A DNA stretch of 64,000 nt from Acidimicrobiia bacterium (lineage in GTDB: Bacteria; Actinomycetota; Acidimicrobiia; Acidimicrobiales; Bin134). Numbering within the stretch: the stretch's first letter is position 1; every line of letters begins with the position of its first letter. Positions 8,691 through 16,844 of this stretch are shown piece after piece. Below the pieces are notes generated by a model. That model saw only the letters and a program-made list of their open reading frames with translations. It was not told the DNA's origin and did not search any database. The stretch covers positions 37,107 to 101,106 of the forward strand of contig JAJDYU010000026.1 in the NCBI GenBank assembly GCA_022825005.1, given 5' to 3'. The position numbers were made by a program, and so were the translations under genes.

Positions 8691-9377
8691 ATGCCCAACC
8701 CGTCAACGTTCGATCCCGTTGTGATCTTGGATCGCTTGAGCCATGACCGCCTGCGCTCGTATTTGGACGACTGCAACCACGACCCAAACCGAGCACTCGA
8801 CCTCTACGCCTGGAACGCCCAAATCGCCGCTGCATTCCTAGAAGATCTCGGTCGGCTAGAAGTCGTACTCCGCAACCGCTTCGACGAGGCCCTTACCGGA
8901 CTTGCTGCATCAGCAGGTCTGTCATCTCCTTGGTATGACCAGGCTGCGTCATTTGCGGGCCGAGGCAACAGGCACATTCATAAAGTGATTGCGAAGGCAA
9001 AACAGCGGGCAGCAAGGAACGAGGAGCAGTCAACAACTCAGGACAACGTGATGACTCAACTCGGATTTGGGTTCTGGAGATTCCTTTGTTCACCGCGGTA
9101 CCACACAACATTGTGGGTACCTGCTCTCGCTGCACAATTCCCGAACCATTTTTCAGCTGGCAACGCGGCTCGAATACGGGCCGAGGTGGAGTCTCGAATG
9201 GACAGACTTCACTTCTTGAGAAACCGTGTCGCTCATCACGAGGCGATACACCGCCGAGCACTGGCAAATGACGCCGCAATGATCTTCGAACTCGTTCAAT
9301 GGATGTGCCTTGACACCCACGCCTGGATGACTGGTCTTTCCCGCATTCCAGATGTTCTGGCCTCCAGACCGGCCTGA
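8691..9377 (+). CDS. HEPN-type Abi family protein (Abi_2-like)
   Basis: A 228-residue, mostly helical protein. The segment LRNRVAHHE at 176-184 contains the R-N-x3-H catalytic signature (R177 to H182) of HEPN ribonucleases, as in Abi_2/AbiD-F abortive-infection proteins. An upstream LEVVLRNRFDEAL also fits that family. It probably cleaves RNA on phage infection (inference). The gene sits alone between two perfect 42-bp inverted repeats and next to SIR2 and AbiE-like genes, which supports a defence role. No antitoxin partner is adjacent. Confidence 0.72.
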   Translation: MPNPSTFDPVVILDRLSHDRLRSYLDDCNHDPNRALDLYAWNAQIAAAFLEDLGRLEVVLRNRFDEALTGLAASAGLSSPWYDQAASFAGRGNRHIHKVIAKAKQRAARNEEQSTTQDNVMTQLGFGFWRFLCSPRYHTTLWVPALAAQFPNHFSAGNAARIRAEVESRMDRLHFLRNRVAHHEAIHRRALANDAAMIFELVQWMCLDTHAWMTGLSRIPDVLASRPA

Positions 9378-9450
9378 CAAACACCCAGGCTGCTAAACCC
9401 AAAATAGTCGTTGCCCAGCACTTCAGCGCCCTATACAGTTACAGGTCTAG

Positions 9451-9492
9451 ACCCCGGAACCGTCCCTGCTTCGGCAAACGGCCGGGGTTACG
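9451..9492 (-). repeat. Right arm of the 42-bp inverted repeat
   Basis: This is the exact reverse complement of 8625-8666. It lies between the end of the HEPN gene and the end of the M48 peptidase remnant, so it could terminate both. Together the arms bound an 868-bp unit carrying only the HEPN gene. Confidence 0.85.
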
Positions 9493-9523
9493 CCTTTCTC
9501 CCCTTCCTGAGCAGCTGTTCTGC

Positions 9524-9703
9524 CTACTGCTCATCAACCGAGCCGAGCCAGATGTTCTTGCCGAAGGTGGCGAGGACGGACTTGTGGGTTTCGTAGGCGG
9601 GCATGAGGCGAGCGACTATGGCCCAGAACTCGGGGGTGTGGTTGGTTTCGTGGAGGTGGGCGAGTTCGTGGACGAGGATGTAGTCGATGAGGCTGGGGGG
9701 GAG
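9524..9703 (-). pseudogene. C-terminal fragment of an M48/YgjP-like metallopeptidase
   Basis: On the minus strand, about 58 codons encode LIDYILVHELAHLHETNH, then TPEFWAIVARLMPAYETHK, ending in SVDEQ and a TAG. HELAH is the zinc-binding HExxH motif, and the NHTPEFW block is typical of the YgjP/DUF45 hydrolases. The frame is closed immediately upstream by a TAA, and the N-terminal three quarters are missing. The break coincides with the start of the SIR2/AbiE segment, suggesting that insertion of the island destroyed this gene. Confidence 0.75.
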
Positions 9704-9802
9704 TTAGCTCAGTCCATTGGTGAAGCTGCTTCCCGCACCAGGGTGCTCAACTGCCTGAGCAGCATCAACAAACTGTCATTGGAAGCGGATAGGTTCGCAG
9801 AC

Positions 9803-11518
9803 ATGCCTTCTAATCCTCTGGTTTCGCTCGCGTCCAGTATTCATGCAGGTCCCAAGACGTTTGCTCTGCTGCTTGGCTCCGGTGTCAGTGCTAGCTCGGG
9901 GGTGCCCACTGGTTGGCACGTAACGCTTGACCTCATAAGACGGCTTGCCCTGCTTAGAGATGAAGACATCGGGGACGACCCAATTGCCTGGTACCGCGAA
10001 CAAACTGGCGGCGAACCCGACTACTCGGCGTTACTTACCGAGTTAGCTCCCTCACAAGCTGACCGCCGCAACCTATTGGAGCCCTATTTCGAACCAACAG
10101 AGGACGAACGAGCCGAGGGTCTGAAGCTCCCCACGATCGCCCACAACTCCATCGCCAAGCTCGTTGCTGACGGATTTGTCAAGGTGATCGTGACAACCAA
10201 CTTCGACAGACTGCTCGAAGCGGCGCTCGTCGAGGCAGGAGTCCCTCCTAATGTGGTCTCCAGCCCTGCTCACGCCACTGGTGCGTTGCCCCTCACTCAC
10301 AGTCGGTGCTCAATCATCAAGGTGCATGGTGACTACCTGTCTCCTGATCTGAAGAACACTGTCGATGAGCTTGAGCGGTACGACCCCGCCATCGATCAGC
10401 TACTCGACGAGGTCTTCGACCAATACGGACTCTTGGTCTGTGGGTGGTCTGGCAAATGGGATCCTGCCCTTCGAAATGCAATTCTTCGATCACCAGGACG
10501 CAGGTTCGCCGCCTATTGGCTTCACCGAGATCCGCTTGAGCCTGAGACCGAGGAGATTGTGAGTCACAGGGAAGCAATCCGAATCCCGATTCAGGGTGCC
10601 GACAGCGCATTTGGCTCTCTCGCTGACATGGTTGACGCTCTTGCTGGTGCCGCCGACCAGCGGCCTCAAGACACAGCATTTGCCGTCGCTCAGCTAAAGA
10701 AGTACCTGCCTGACCCAGTCCACCGCATCAAGCTCCATGACCTCCTGATTGCCGAGACCAACGATGCAATCGATCAGTTCCGTGATCTCTCAGTTGATGG
10801 CGCAGTCGGCCCTCAGCAATACGCGGAGCGAATGAACATGTATGAGGAGGCAACGGCCAGACTCCTAAAGCTGCTGGCAACAGGCGCGTTTTTCTCGGAC
10901 TGTGTAGAGCACGATCGACTCTGGGCGAGATGCGTGGGGCAGCTAGCAAACCGGAACATGGGGCACTCAGGCAACGTGGCCCTCATCCGTATGCAGCAAT
11001 ATCCGACCCTCCTGGCCTTGTACGCAGTTGCACTAGGAGCAGTCGCTTCCGACCGGATCGAGTCAGTTGCTCTGACGCTAGGAACAGTCAAGGCAGACAG
11101 GCGAGGTCAATCGTGGCCCCTAAGTGTCGCCGTCAGCTCTTGGGGCGTTCTCGACCACGATGCAGTCAATCAATCAATTGATGGCTTTGGAAACCGCAAG
11201 ACGCCTATTTCAGATCACCTCTTCGATGTGGTTTGCCCAGCCGTATCAGAGATCGTTCGAGACGAGGAACGAATTGCTGACCACTTTGACGAAGTTGAGT
11301 ACTTGATGGGACTTTCTTACATGAGCCTTGAAGGCCATGGTCGGGGACCTGTGGGGAGAGCATCATGGCGCAAGTGGCAGACCGAGCAATACCCAGGTTC
11401 TGTGGTTGATCGTCACCAAGAGCTGCTGATACGCGAGGGAGTGCTACGAGGTCAGGGAGAACTTGATGAAGTCCGGCGGACCTACAACGAGTTAATCCGG
11501 CAAGCCTACTATCGCTAG
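9803..11518 (+). CDS. SIR2-domain protein, probable anti-phage NADase
   Basis: About 571 residues from ATG 9803; upstream codons overlap the peptidase remnant. The SIR2 Rossmann motifs are present: GSGVSASSGVP (25-35, NAD loop), TTNFD (131-135), KVHGD (173-177, with H175 at the catalytic position) and CGWSGKWD (213-220). The remaining roughly 300 residues have no recognised domain and look helical. SIR2-like proteins in defence systems deplete NAD on infection; that role is inferred from the domain and from adjacent HEPN and AbiE-like genes. GC content is visibly lower than in the core genes, suggesting transfer. Confidence 0.75.
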   Translation: MPSNPLVSLASSIHAGPKTFALLLGSGVSASSGVPTGWHVTLDLIRRLALLRDEDIGDDPIAWYREQTGGEPDYSALLTELAPSQADRRNLLEPYFEPTEDERAEGLKLPTIAHNSIAKLVADGFVKVIVTTNFDRLLEAALVEAGVPPNVVSSPAHATGALPLTHSRCSIIKVHGDYLSPDLKNTVDELERYDPAIDQLLDEVFDQYGLLVCGWSGKWDPALRNAILRSPGRRFAAYWLHRDPLEPETEEIVSHREAIRIPIQGADSAFGSLADMVDALAGAADQRPQDTAFAVAQLKKYLPDPVHRIKLHDLLIAETNDAIDQFRDLSVDGAVGPQQYAERMNMYEEATARLLKLLATGAFFSDCVEHDRLWARCVGQLANRNMGHSGNVALIRMQQYPTLLALYAVALGAVASDRIESVALTLGTVKADRRGQSWPLSVAVSSWGVLDHDAVNQSIDGFGNRKTPISDHLFDVVCPAVSEIVRDEERIADHFDEVEYLMGLSYMSLEGHGRGPVGRASWRKWQTEQYPGSVVDRHQELLIREGVLRGQGELDEVRRTYNELIRQAYYR

Positions 11519-11570
11519 CAGTGACTCAGAGTTTCCAACGGCAGAGCATCGACTGTTTCATATATTTAGT

Positions 11571-11591
11571 TGTTTCACTAGAGGTGAAACA
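11571..11591 (+). promoter_or_regulatory. Operator palindrome between -35 and -10 of the AbiE-like pair
   Basis: The inverted repeat TGTTTCAC-TAGAG-GTGAAACA lies between a possible -35 (TTGTTT, 11570-11575) and a possible -10 (TATTAT, 11593-11598), spaced by 17 bp. A further half-site, TGTTTCA, is at 11554-11560. AbiEi-type antitoxins repress their operon through repeats upstream, so this is the likely binding site. AAAGGA at 11622-11627 is the ribosome-binding site. Confidence 0.65.
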
Positions 11592-11637
11592 GTATTATTT
11601 CTGGAACGACCACGCCGCGTGAAAGGAATGATCGCTT

Positions 11638-12714
11638 ATGCCGGCCCAAGAGCTACCCCGCGAGGTAGACATCATCCGAGATGTTGAGCGAACCCTAGTT
11701 TCGACCCTGCCAGCGGGGTGGTCCTTAGAAGCCAAACATCAAGTACGCGCAGGACGTGGCCGACTTGACCTGCTCATAGAGATCTTGGCTCCCAATGGGG
11801 AGCGCGCTGACCTGGCAATTGAGACCAAAAGGGCAATTGAGCCCCGTCTCTTGCCTCGGGTGATCGAGCGGCTTGCGATGTACTGCTCCGACGACCTTTC
11901 GGATGCAGTCCCAGTAGTAGCAGCCCCGTACCTCTCACCGCGCTCAAGGGAGATTCTCGACCGCGCTGGTGTTGGGTACATCGACATGACGGGCAATATG
12001 CGAATCGAAGTGTCTGAGCCTGGGCTGTTCATCTCGACCTCAGGCGTTGATCGAGACCCATGGCCGCAAGACAGCGACCTCCAATCGCTTCGAGGTCGTG
12101 GAGCGGCGCGCGCCGTTCGCGCTGTCATCGACCACACTCCTCCCTTTGGTATCCGAGAGCTCGCTGCAACCAGCGGGGCTTCTGCGCCCACGCTCTCGCG
12201 CGTCATTGAGTTCTTGGACCGGGAGGGAATGGTCACCCGTGAACCCCGGGGGCCAGTTCTGACTGTTGACTGGGAGGCCGCGATTCGCAGGTGGGCAGCG
12301 GACTATGGCCAATCCAGCTCGAATACTCCTATGACTTTTCTTGAACCGCGGGGCCTCCCGGCGGTGTTGGAGAAGCTTGACGAGGCTGGTCCTGTGTACG
12401 CGGCGACCGGCGCCTTCGCAGCCCAAGTCTTTGATCCAGTCGCTCCCGCCAAGACCGCCACGCTGTATGTCGAAGACGCCTGGAGATTCGCCGATCAACT
12501 CAATCTGCGCGAGATCGAGACAGGTGCAAACGTCATCTTGCTCGAACCATTCGATCCCGTGGTGTTCGACAGGACCATTTGGCGCAACGGGCTGAGGTGC
12601 GTCGCCCCCAGCCAACTCAGCGTCGACTTACTGACAGGTCCAGGACGAGAGCCATCGCAAGGCGAGGAGATGCTCCTTTGGATGCAGGAGAATGAAGATG
12701 CCTGGCGATCTTGA
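11638..12714 (+). CDS. AbiEi-like antitoxin/regulator with a PD-(D/E)XK-like N-terminus
   Basis: A 358-residue protein. Residues 40-64 read GRLDLLIEI and then AIETKR, giving D44 and E62-x-K64, the pattern of a PD-(D/E)XK nuclease fold. Residues about 150-205 form a winged helix-turn-helix (IRELAATSGASAPTLSRVIE). The last 140 residues resemble the C-terminal half of AbiEi-type regulators. It overlaps the nucleotidyltransferase gene by 23 bp, and an operator palindrome sits in its promoter. The nuclease-like domain may be structural only; whether it cuts DNA is unknown. Confidence 0.68.
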   Translation: MPAQELPREVDIIRDVERTLVSTLPAGWSLEAKHQVRAGRGRLDLLIEILAPNGERADLAIETKRAIEPRLLPRVIERLAMYCSDDLSDAVPVVAAPYLSPRSREILDRAGVGYIDMTGNMRIEVSEPGLFISTSGVDRDPWPQDSDLQSLRGRGAARAVRAVIDHTPPFGIRELAATSGASAPTLSRVIEFLDREGMVTREPRGPVLTVDWEAAIRRWAADYGQSSSNTPMTFLEPRGLPAVLEKLDEAGPVYAATGAFAAQVFDPVAPAKTATLYVEDAWRFADQLNLREIETGANVILLEPFDPVVFDRTIWRNGLRCVAPSQLSVDLLTGPGREPSQGEEMLLWMQENEDAWRS

Positions 12715-13513
12715 CCCTCTCTATGTCCGGGCCCGTGCTGCGCTGCTTGATGCGGCCGACGCGCTCGAAACCCATCTCGATGCCATCGTCCTCGTCGGTG
12801 CACAAGCCCTCTATCTCCACACCGGAGAAGGTGAACTGTTTGACACAGTGACCCCATTCACCACCGACGCCGATTTCAGCATCGACCCTAGTGATCTACG
12901 CGATTCGCCTCTGCTCACCGAATTATTGGGAATGCACGGTTTCAGGGCAAGAGAAGGACAGATAGGGCGCTGGATCAGCCCGAACGACGTCCTCGTGGAC
13001 TTCTTGGTGCCTGAGATGTTGGCCGGTCCAGGCAGCCGTGCTGCTCGCCTCGGGCCACACGGCAAGGGTGTGGCCCGACGAGCTAAAGGACTGGAAGCTG
13101 CACTCGTCGACCGAGAGCTCACGACAATTTCTGCACTTGATCCTGCCGACAGTCGCTCAGTCACCATGAATGTCGCTGGCCCCGGCGCGCTGCTCGTGGC
13201 CAAAACCCACAAGATCGCGGAGCGTATTGACAGACCCCAGCGCCTCCAAGACAAAGACGCCCTCGATGTCCTCCGGCTGCTTCAGGCCACTGAAACTGCT
13301 GACCTAGCTCATCGTCTGAAGCAACTCGTAGGTGATGAACAGAGCGCATCGGTCACAAGTGAAGCAATAGAAAGCCTCAATCCACTATTTGGCAGTCCCG
13401 ATTCGGTTGGCGTCGTGATGGCGGCCCAGGCCGCAGGACTAGCTGCTGATCCCGACTTCGTCTCAGCGTCAATGACAGCCCTGGTGTCTGATCTACTCAC
13501 TGCGCTGTTCTGA
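12692..13513 (+). CDS. AbiEii-like nucleotidyltransferase toxin
   Basis: A 273-residue protein with a minimal nucleotidyltransferase core: LVGAQALYLHTG at 34-45, then TTDADFSID with the metal-binding D59 and D61, and LQDKDALDVLRLL further on. This matches AbiEii/type IV toxins, which transfer nucleotides to RNA (tRNA in characterised cases) and halt growth. It is translationally coupled to the AbiEi-like gene upstream. Its last 17 bp overlap the convergent MFS gene, so this is probably the edge of the island. Confidence 0.72.
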   Translation: MKMPGDLDPLYVRARAALLDAADALETHLDAIVLVGAQALYLHTGEGELFDTVTPFTTDADFSIDPSDLRDSPLLTELLGMHGFRAREGQIGRWISPNDVLVDFLVPEMLAGPGSRAARLGPHGKGVARRAKGLEAALVDRELTTISALDPADSRSVTMNVAGPGALLVAKTHKIAERIDRPQRLQDKDALDVLRLLQATETADLAHRLKQLVGDEQSASVTSEAIESLNPLFGSPDSVGVVMAAQAAGLAADPDFVSASMTALVSDLLTALF

Positions 13514-14720
13514 ACCAGAGGTCGCGGTCTATGAGTTTGCTGACTGTGGTTACGAGGATGAGGAGGGCGGCGGAGAGGGCGGCGCCGGTCCACAGGACCA
13601 GCCTTGTGTCGCCTATGGCTAGGAGGCCGGCTACGGCGGCTGGGCCGCCGACTTGGCCGATGCGGATGGCGGTGCCCCAGGCGGCCACCATCACAGCCCG
13701 ATGCTCATTGGGGGCCAGCGAAGCCGCTCGGCTTTGCAGCGGGACCACCACCATCTGATCGGCGGCACCGAGCACGAGCACCGGGGCGATGATCACCGCC
13801 AGCGAGGGCGACGCCGCCATCCCCGTCAGGCAGATGACGAATCCGATGTAGCCCGCGCGCACGATGGCCGAAGTGGAGTAGCGGCCGGCGATGCGGCCCA
13901 TGCTGAGCGCCACCAATCCGGCCGACACCGCGGGCAGCGACTGGATCAGGCCCCGAATCCCAGCCGAGGCGCCGAACTCATTGTCGAGGTGGATGGGCAT
14001 GGTGGTGATCCCGACGGCGAAGAAGATGAGGAATGTGAACGGGGCCACTAGCAGTAACACCCCCACTTCGGGCCGCATCAGATGGGGGCGAGCCTGGCGG
14101 AGCTGGTGGCGCAACGGCTCAGGGGTGCGGCGCTCATCGGGTGGCAGCAGGGTGGCCGCGAACAGGGCCAGCACGATGGTGGCGGCGTGCATGGCGAACG
14201 GCCCCCGCCAGCCGAACAGCTCGGTGAGCAGGCCGCCAGCGGCGGGCAGCGCCGCCACGCTCAAGTTCATGGCCAGGGCGTTCTGGCCGATGATCCGGGT
14301 GCGCTCTACTCCCTCGTAGTTGTCCCCGATGATGACCAGCGCCAAACTCAGAAATCCCGATGAGCCCAGCCCCTGGATGAACCGGAACGTCAGCAGCATG
14401 GCCAGGTTGGTTGATGCCATTATTACCAGGCCGGCCAGCCCGAACAGCAGCAAACAGGGCACGATGATGCGGCGGCGCCCGTAGCGGTCGGCGGCCACTC
14501 CGATCACCGAGGCCATGAACAGGCCGGGGGCGTGGGCGGTCATCAAGATGAACACCGAGGTCTGGTCGGAGATCCCGAATGCATCGGCGATTTCGGGGAT
14601 GGCCGGCGCAATGGATGCGTTGGGCAGGATGACCGCGGCCCCGATCAGCCACACCACCACAAGCTGCGACCGCCGAAGTCCCACGGCTTGACGGTATTGC
14701 CCCACCGCGACGGATGGCAT
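13497..14720 (-). CDS. MFS transporter
   Basis: About 407 residues from ATG 14720; a longer frame exists, but it would overlap the divergent lipoprotein start. There are twelve hydrophobic segments. The MFS signature after helix 2, GVAADRYGRRR, is present, with a long loop in the middle between the six-helix halves. It is probably a proton-driven exporter of drugs or metabolites, and the substrate is unknown. Its extreme 3' end overlaps the AbiEii-like gene, so the C-terminus may have been altered by the island. Confidence 0.82.
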   Translation of the reverse strand: MPSVAVGQYRQAVGLRRSQLVVVWLIGAAVILPNASIAPAIPEIADAFGISDQTSVFILMTAHAPGLFMASVIGVAADRYGRRRIIVPCLLLFGLAGLVIMASTNLAMLLTFRFIQGLGSSGFLSLALVIIGDNYEGVERTRIIGQNALAMNLSVAALPAAGGLLTELFGWRGPFAMHAATIVLALFAATLLPPDERRTPEPLRHQLRQARPHLMRPEVGVLLLVAPFTFLIFFAVGITTMPIHLDNEFGASAGIRGLIQSLPAVSAGLVALSMGRIAGRYSTSAIVRAGYIGFVICLTGMAASPSLAVIIAPVLVLGAADQMVVVPLQSRAASLAPNEHRAVMVAAWGTAIRIGQVGGPAAVAGLLAIGDTRLVLWTGAALSAALLILVTTVSKLIDRDLWFRTAQ

Positions 14721-14761
14721 GATCTGAGCGTGGAGACGGCGTCGACCCGGGCCGAAGAGTC

Positions 14762-15124
14762 GTGAGCTTTCGCCGGGTCGCGCTCCTATTGGCGGTGGTG
14801 CTGCTGGCTGCGGGGTGTACAACCAAGACCAAGGAGCTCCCTCAAGGACCGCCCCGGGAGATTCGCATCATCAACAACGTGGATGTGGGCGACAACGACC
14901 GCACACTCGCCGTCCGCTACTGGGGAACCGAGTGCGAGGAGTTCAGCGACGCCGAGGTTGACTACGGCATCACCCAGATCAAGATCACCATCCACGCCCT
15001 GGTGACCACTGACGAATGCGAGCGCTCCGGCCTCCAGCAGACCGCCTCCATCACCCTCGACCAACCCCTGGACAACCGCATCATCATCGACGCCAACACC
15101 GACACCGTGGTCTGGGAGCCCTAG
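14762..15124 (+). CDS. Small lipoprotein of unknown function
   Basis: A 120-residue protein with a lipoprotein signal peptide: basic start MSFRR, hydrophobic core, and lipobox LAAGC with Cys19 as the lipidated residue. The mature part is acidic and has two Cys (about 59 and 86) that could pair. No family is recognised. The start is GTG, divergent from the MFS gene 41 bp away. It ends 4 bp inside menC on the other strand. Confidence 0.7.
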   Translation: MSFRRVALLLAVVLLAAGCTTKTKELPQGPPREIRIINNVDVGDNDRTLAVRYWGTECEEFSDAEVDYGITQIKITIHALVTTDECERSGLQQTASITLDQPLDNRIIIDANTDTVVWEP

Positions 15125-16107
15125 CTGTCCTCCCTGGGGACTGCGGGGCTGTGAGGTGGGAGGGGGCAGCAACCGTCAGCAATGGTCGGTAGATCAGCGA
15201 TATCGCGGTCGAAAAGGGCGGGCGTGATGGCGCCGTGGACTTGTGAGGGGTTTGGGAGGGCAGCAGCGACACTTAGGGCAGCGTGTTGGCCGATTGCGGA
15301 GTCGAGATAATTCGTAACGATCACTCTGCGGCCCTGATTGATCCAGCGGCGGGCGGCGGCGTACGCCGTTCGGGGACCGCCGAGGGCCATGGGCTTTACC
15401 ACCACGACGGAGATTGACTCGGGAACCTGGGCCTCAACCGAGCCGAGGCTGTCGTCTATCGCAACGAGGATCGGGGATTGCTCGACCACCTGAGTCAGGG
15501 CTTCGATCCCCGCTACCGGTTCCTCGACGTACTCGATCTCGAATTGCTCCAACCGAGACAGCGCAGACACCGCTTGATCCACGGTCCATGCTCCGTTGGC
15601 GTCGAGCCGAAGGCGACTACTGTCCCCGATGGCGTCTCGCACGGCAGCTACCGCAGCCACGTCGATCTCGATATCGGTCGCGCCCACCTTTAGCTTCACC
15701 GTGGCGTAGCCACCGGCCGCAGCCGCGGCAGCGTCATCGGCACCGGATACAAGGGCGTTGAGCTCCACTGCATCAGCCATTGGCCCGCCCTCTGTGAGCA
15801 CCTCAGCCTGGGTTCGGCCACTTTGCCGGGCCTCGAGATCTAGCAGGGCCAACTCGATGGCAGCATGAGCAAACCGTTCTGTGGGCAGCCGATTTGGATC
15901 GGGGTCGGTAGCCCACGCTTCAAGCGCCCGCCGAGTGGCCGACAGATCAGCACCGGGCCAGTCGTACAGGGGCATAGCCTCTCCCCATCCGGTGGAGTCG
16001 CCATCGGTCACCCGTACAAGCAACCCATCTCTTTGAGTGATGGATCCTCGGCCAGTCATCACCGGACGACGCAGCTTGAGCGAGACCTCGCTCAGCTCGA
16101 CGCGCAT
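15121..16107 (-). CDS. menC: o-Succinylbenzoate synthase
   Basis: A 328-residue enolase-superfamily enzyme that dehydrates SHCHC to o-succinylbenzoate in menaquinone synthesis. The catalytic set is visible: K138 and K140 in TVKLKVG, D169 in DAN, E196 in VEEP, D219 in AIDDS and K238 in VKPMALGG. It is the last gene of the men operon and overlaps menH by 16 bp. Together with menF, menD and menH the assignment is firm; without that context a dipeptide epimerase could be confused with it. Confidence 0.9.
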   Translation of the reverse strand: MRVELSEVSLKLRRPVMTGRGSITQRDGLLVRVTDGDSTGWGEAMPLYDWPGADLSATRRALEAWATDPDPNRLPTERFAHAAIELALLDLEARQSGRTQAEVLTEGGPMADAVELNALVSGADDAAAAAAGGYATVKLKVGATDIEIDVAAVAAVRDAIGDSSRLRLDANGAWTVDQAVSALSRLEQFEIEYVEEPVAGIEALTQVVEQSPILVAIDDSLGSVEAQVPESISVVVVKPMALGGPRTAYAAARRWINQGRRVIVTNYLDSAIGQHAALSVAAALPNPSQVHGAITPALFDRDIADLPTIADGCCPLPPHSPAVPREDS

Positions 16108-16844
16108 TGGATCACCGCGTCTGCGGTGGCGTCGGGGGCTTCCAGGTGAGCGGCATGGCCAGCGCCGGGAATCAAGCAGACAGTGGCCTGAGGGATGGCC
16201 GCGGCCATTTGATGGGCGATGGCCGCGAACTTGGTGTCGTCATCACCGACGATGAGGGCGCAGGGCATGGACAGATCTGACAAGCGACAACCGATGGGTT
16301 CGACTGCTCCGGCCCCCATGCCCCGCAGGCTGTGGGCCAAACCCCGGGGGTTGCAAGCCAGTCGCTGAGCCCGCAGCTCGGCCTTTTGGTCGGCTGATAG
16401 GCGGGTTCGCTGGGTGGCGAACAGCGGTTGATCGGCCCAATAGTCGGCGAACCACTCGATGCCCTCTGATTCGATCCTGTCGGCCAAAGCTTCGTCGGCC
16501 GCGATGCGCTCAGCCCGCTCGGCGGAATCGTCGATCCCGGCTCGGGCGCCGATGAGAGCCAGCGTGGCCACCCGTTCGGGATGGGCCAGCGCCAAAGAAA
16601 GCGCGACCCGACCGCCCATCGAATAGCCCACCAGGGAAAACCTATCCAGGTGAGCAGTGGCCGAGACCACGCCGGCCACGGTGGCCGCCATCGTGTAGTC
16701 GGCTGGGTCGTCAGAGATCGGCCCTGAACCGTGGCCGGGCAGGTCCAGCGCCAATACCGGATCGGGCAAGCGGCTGGTGAGCGGGGCCATAGCCGTGGCC
16801 GAGCCGGTGAAGCCGTGCAGAACCACGGTGGGAGTCTGGCTCAT
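16092..16844 (-). CDS. menH: SHCHC synthase, alpha/beta hydrolase
   Basis: A 250-residue alpha/beta-hydrolase. It has the oxyanion segment HGFTG at 10-14, the nucleophile elbow GYSMGG with S75, and a late GAGHAAHLE with the catalytic His. In the menaquinone pathway MenH removes pyruvate from SEPHCHC, the MenD product. Overlap with menD (4 bp) and menC (16 bp) supports this role over a general esterase. Confidence 0.87.
   Translation of the reverse strand: MSQTPTVVLHGFTGSATAMAPLTSRLPDPVLALDLPGHGSGPISDDPADYTMAATVAGVVSATAHLDRFSLVGYSMGGRVALSLALAHPERVATLALIGARAGIDDSAERAERIAADEALADRIESEGIEWFADYWADQPLFATQRTRLSADQKAELRAQRLACNPRGLAHSLRGMGAGAVEPIGCRLSDLSMPCALIVGDDDTKFAAIAHQMAAAIPQATVCLIPGAGHAAHLEAPDATADAVIQCASS

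Noticed and set aside
11519..11637. Possible small RNA upstream of the AbiE-like pair
   Set aside because: The palindrome is better explained as an operator set between -35 and -10; no terminator or separate transcript signal is seen.
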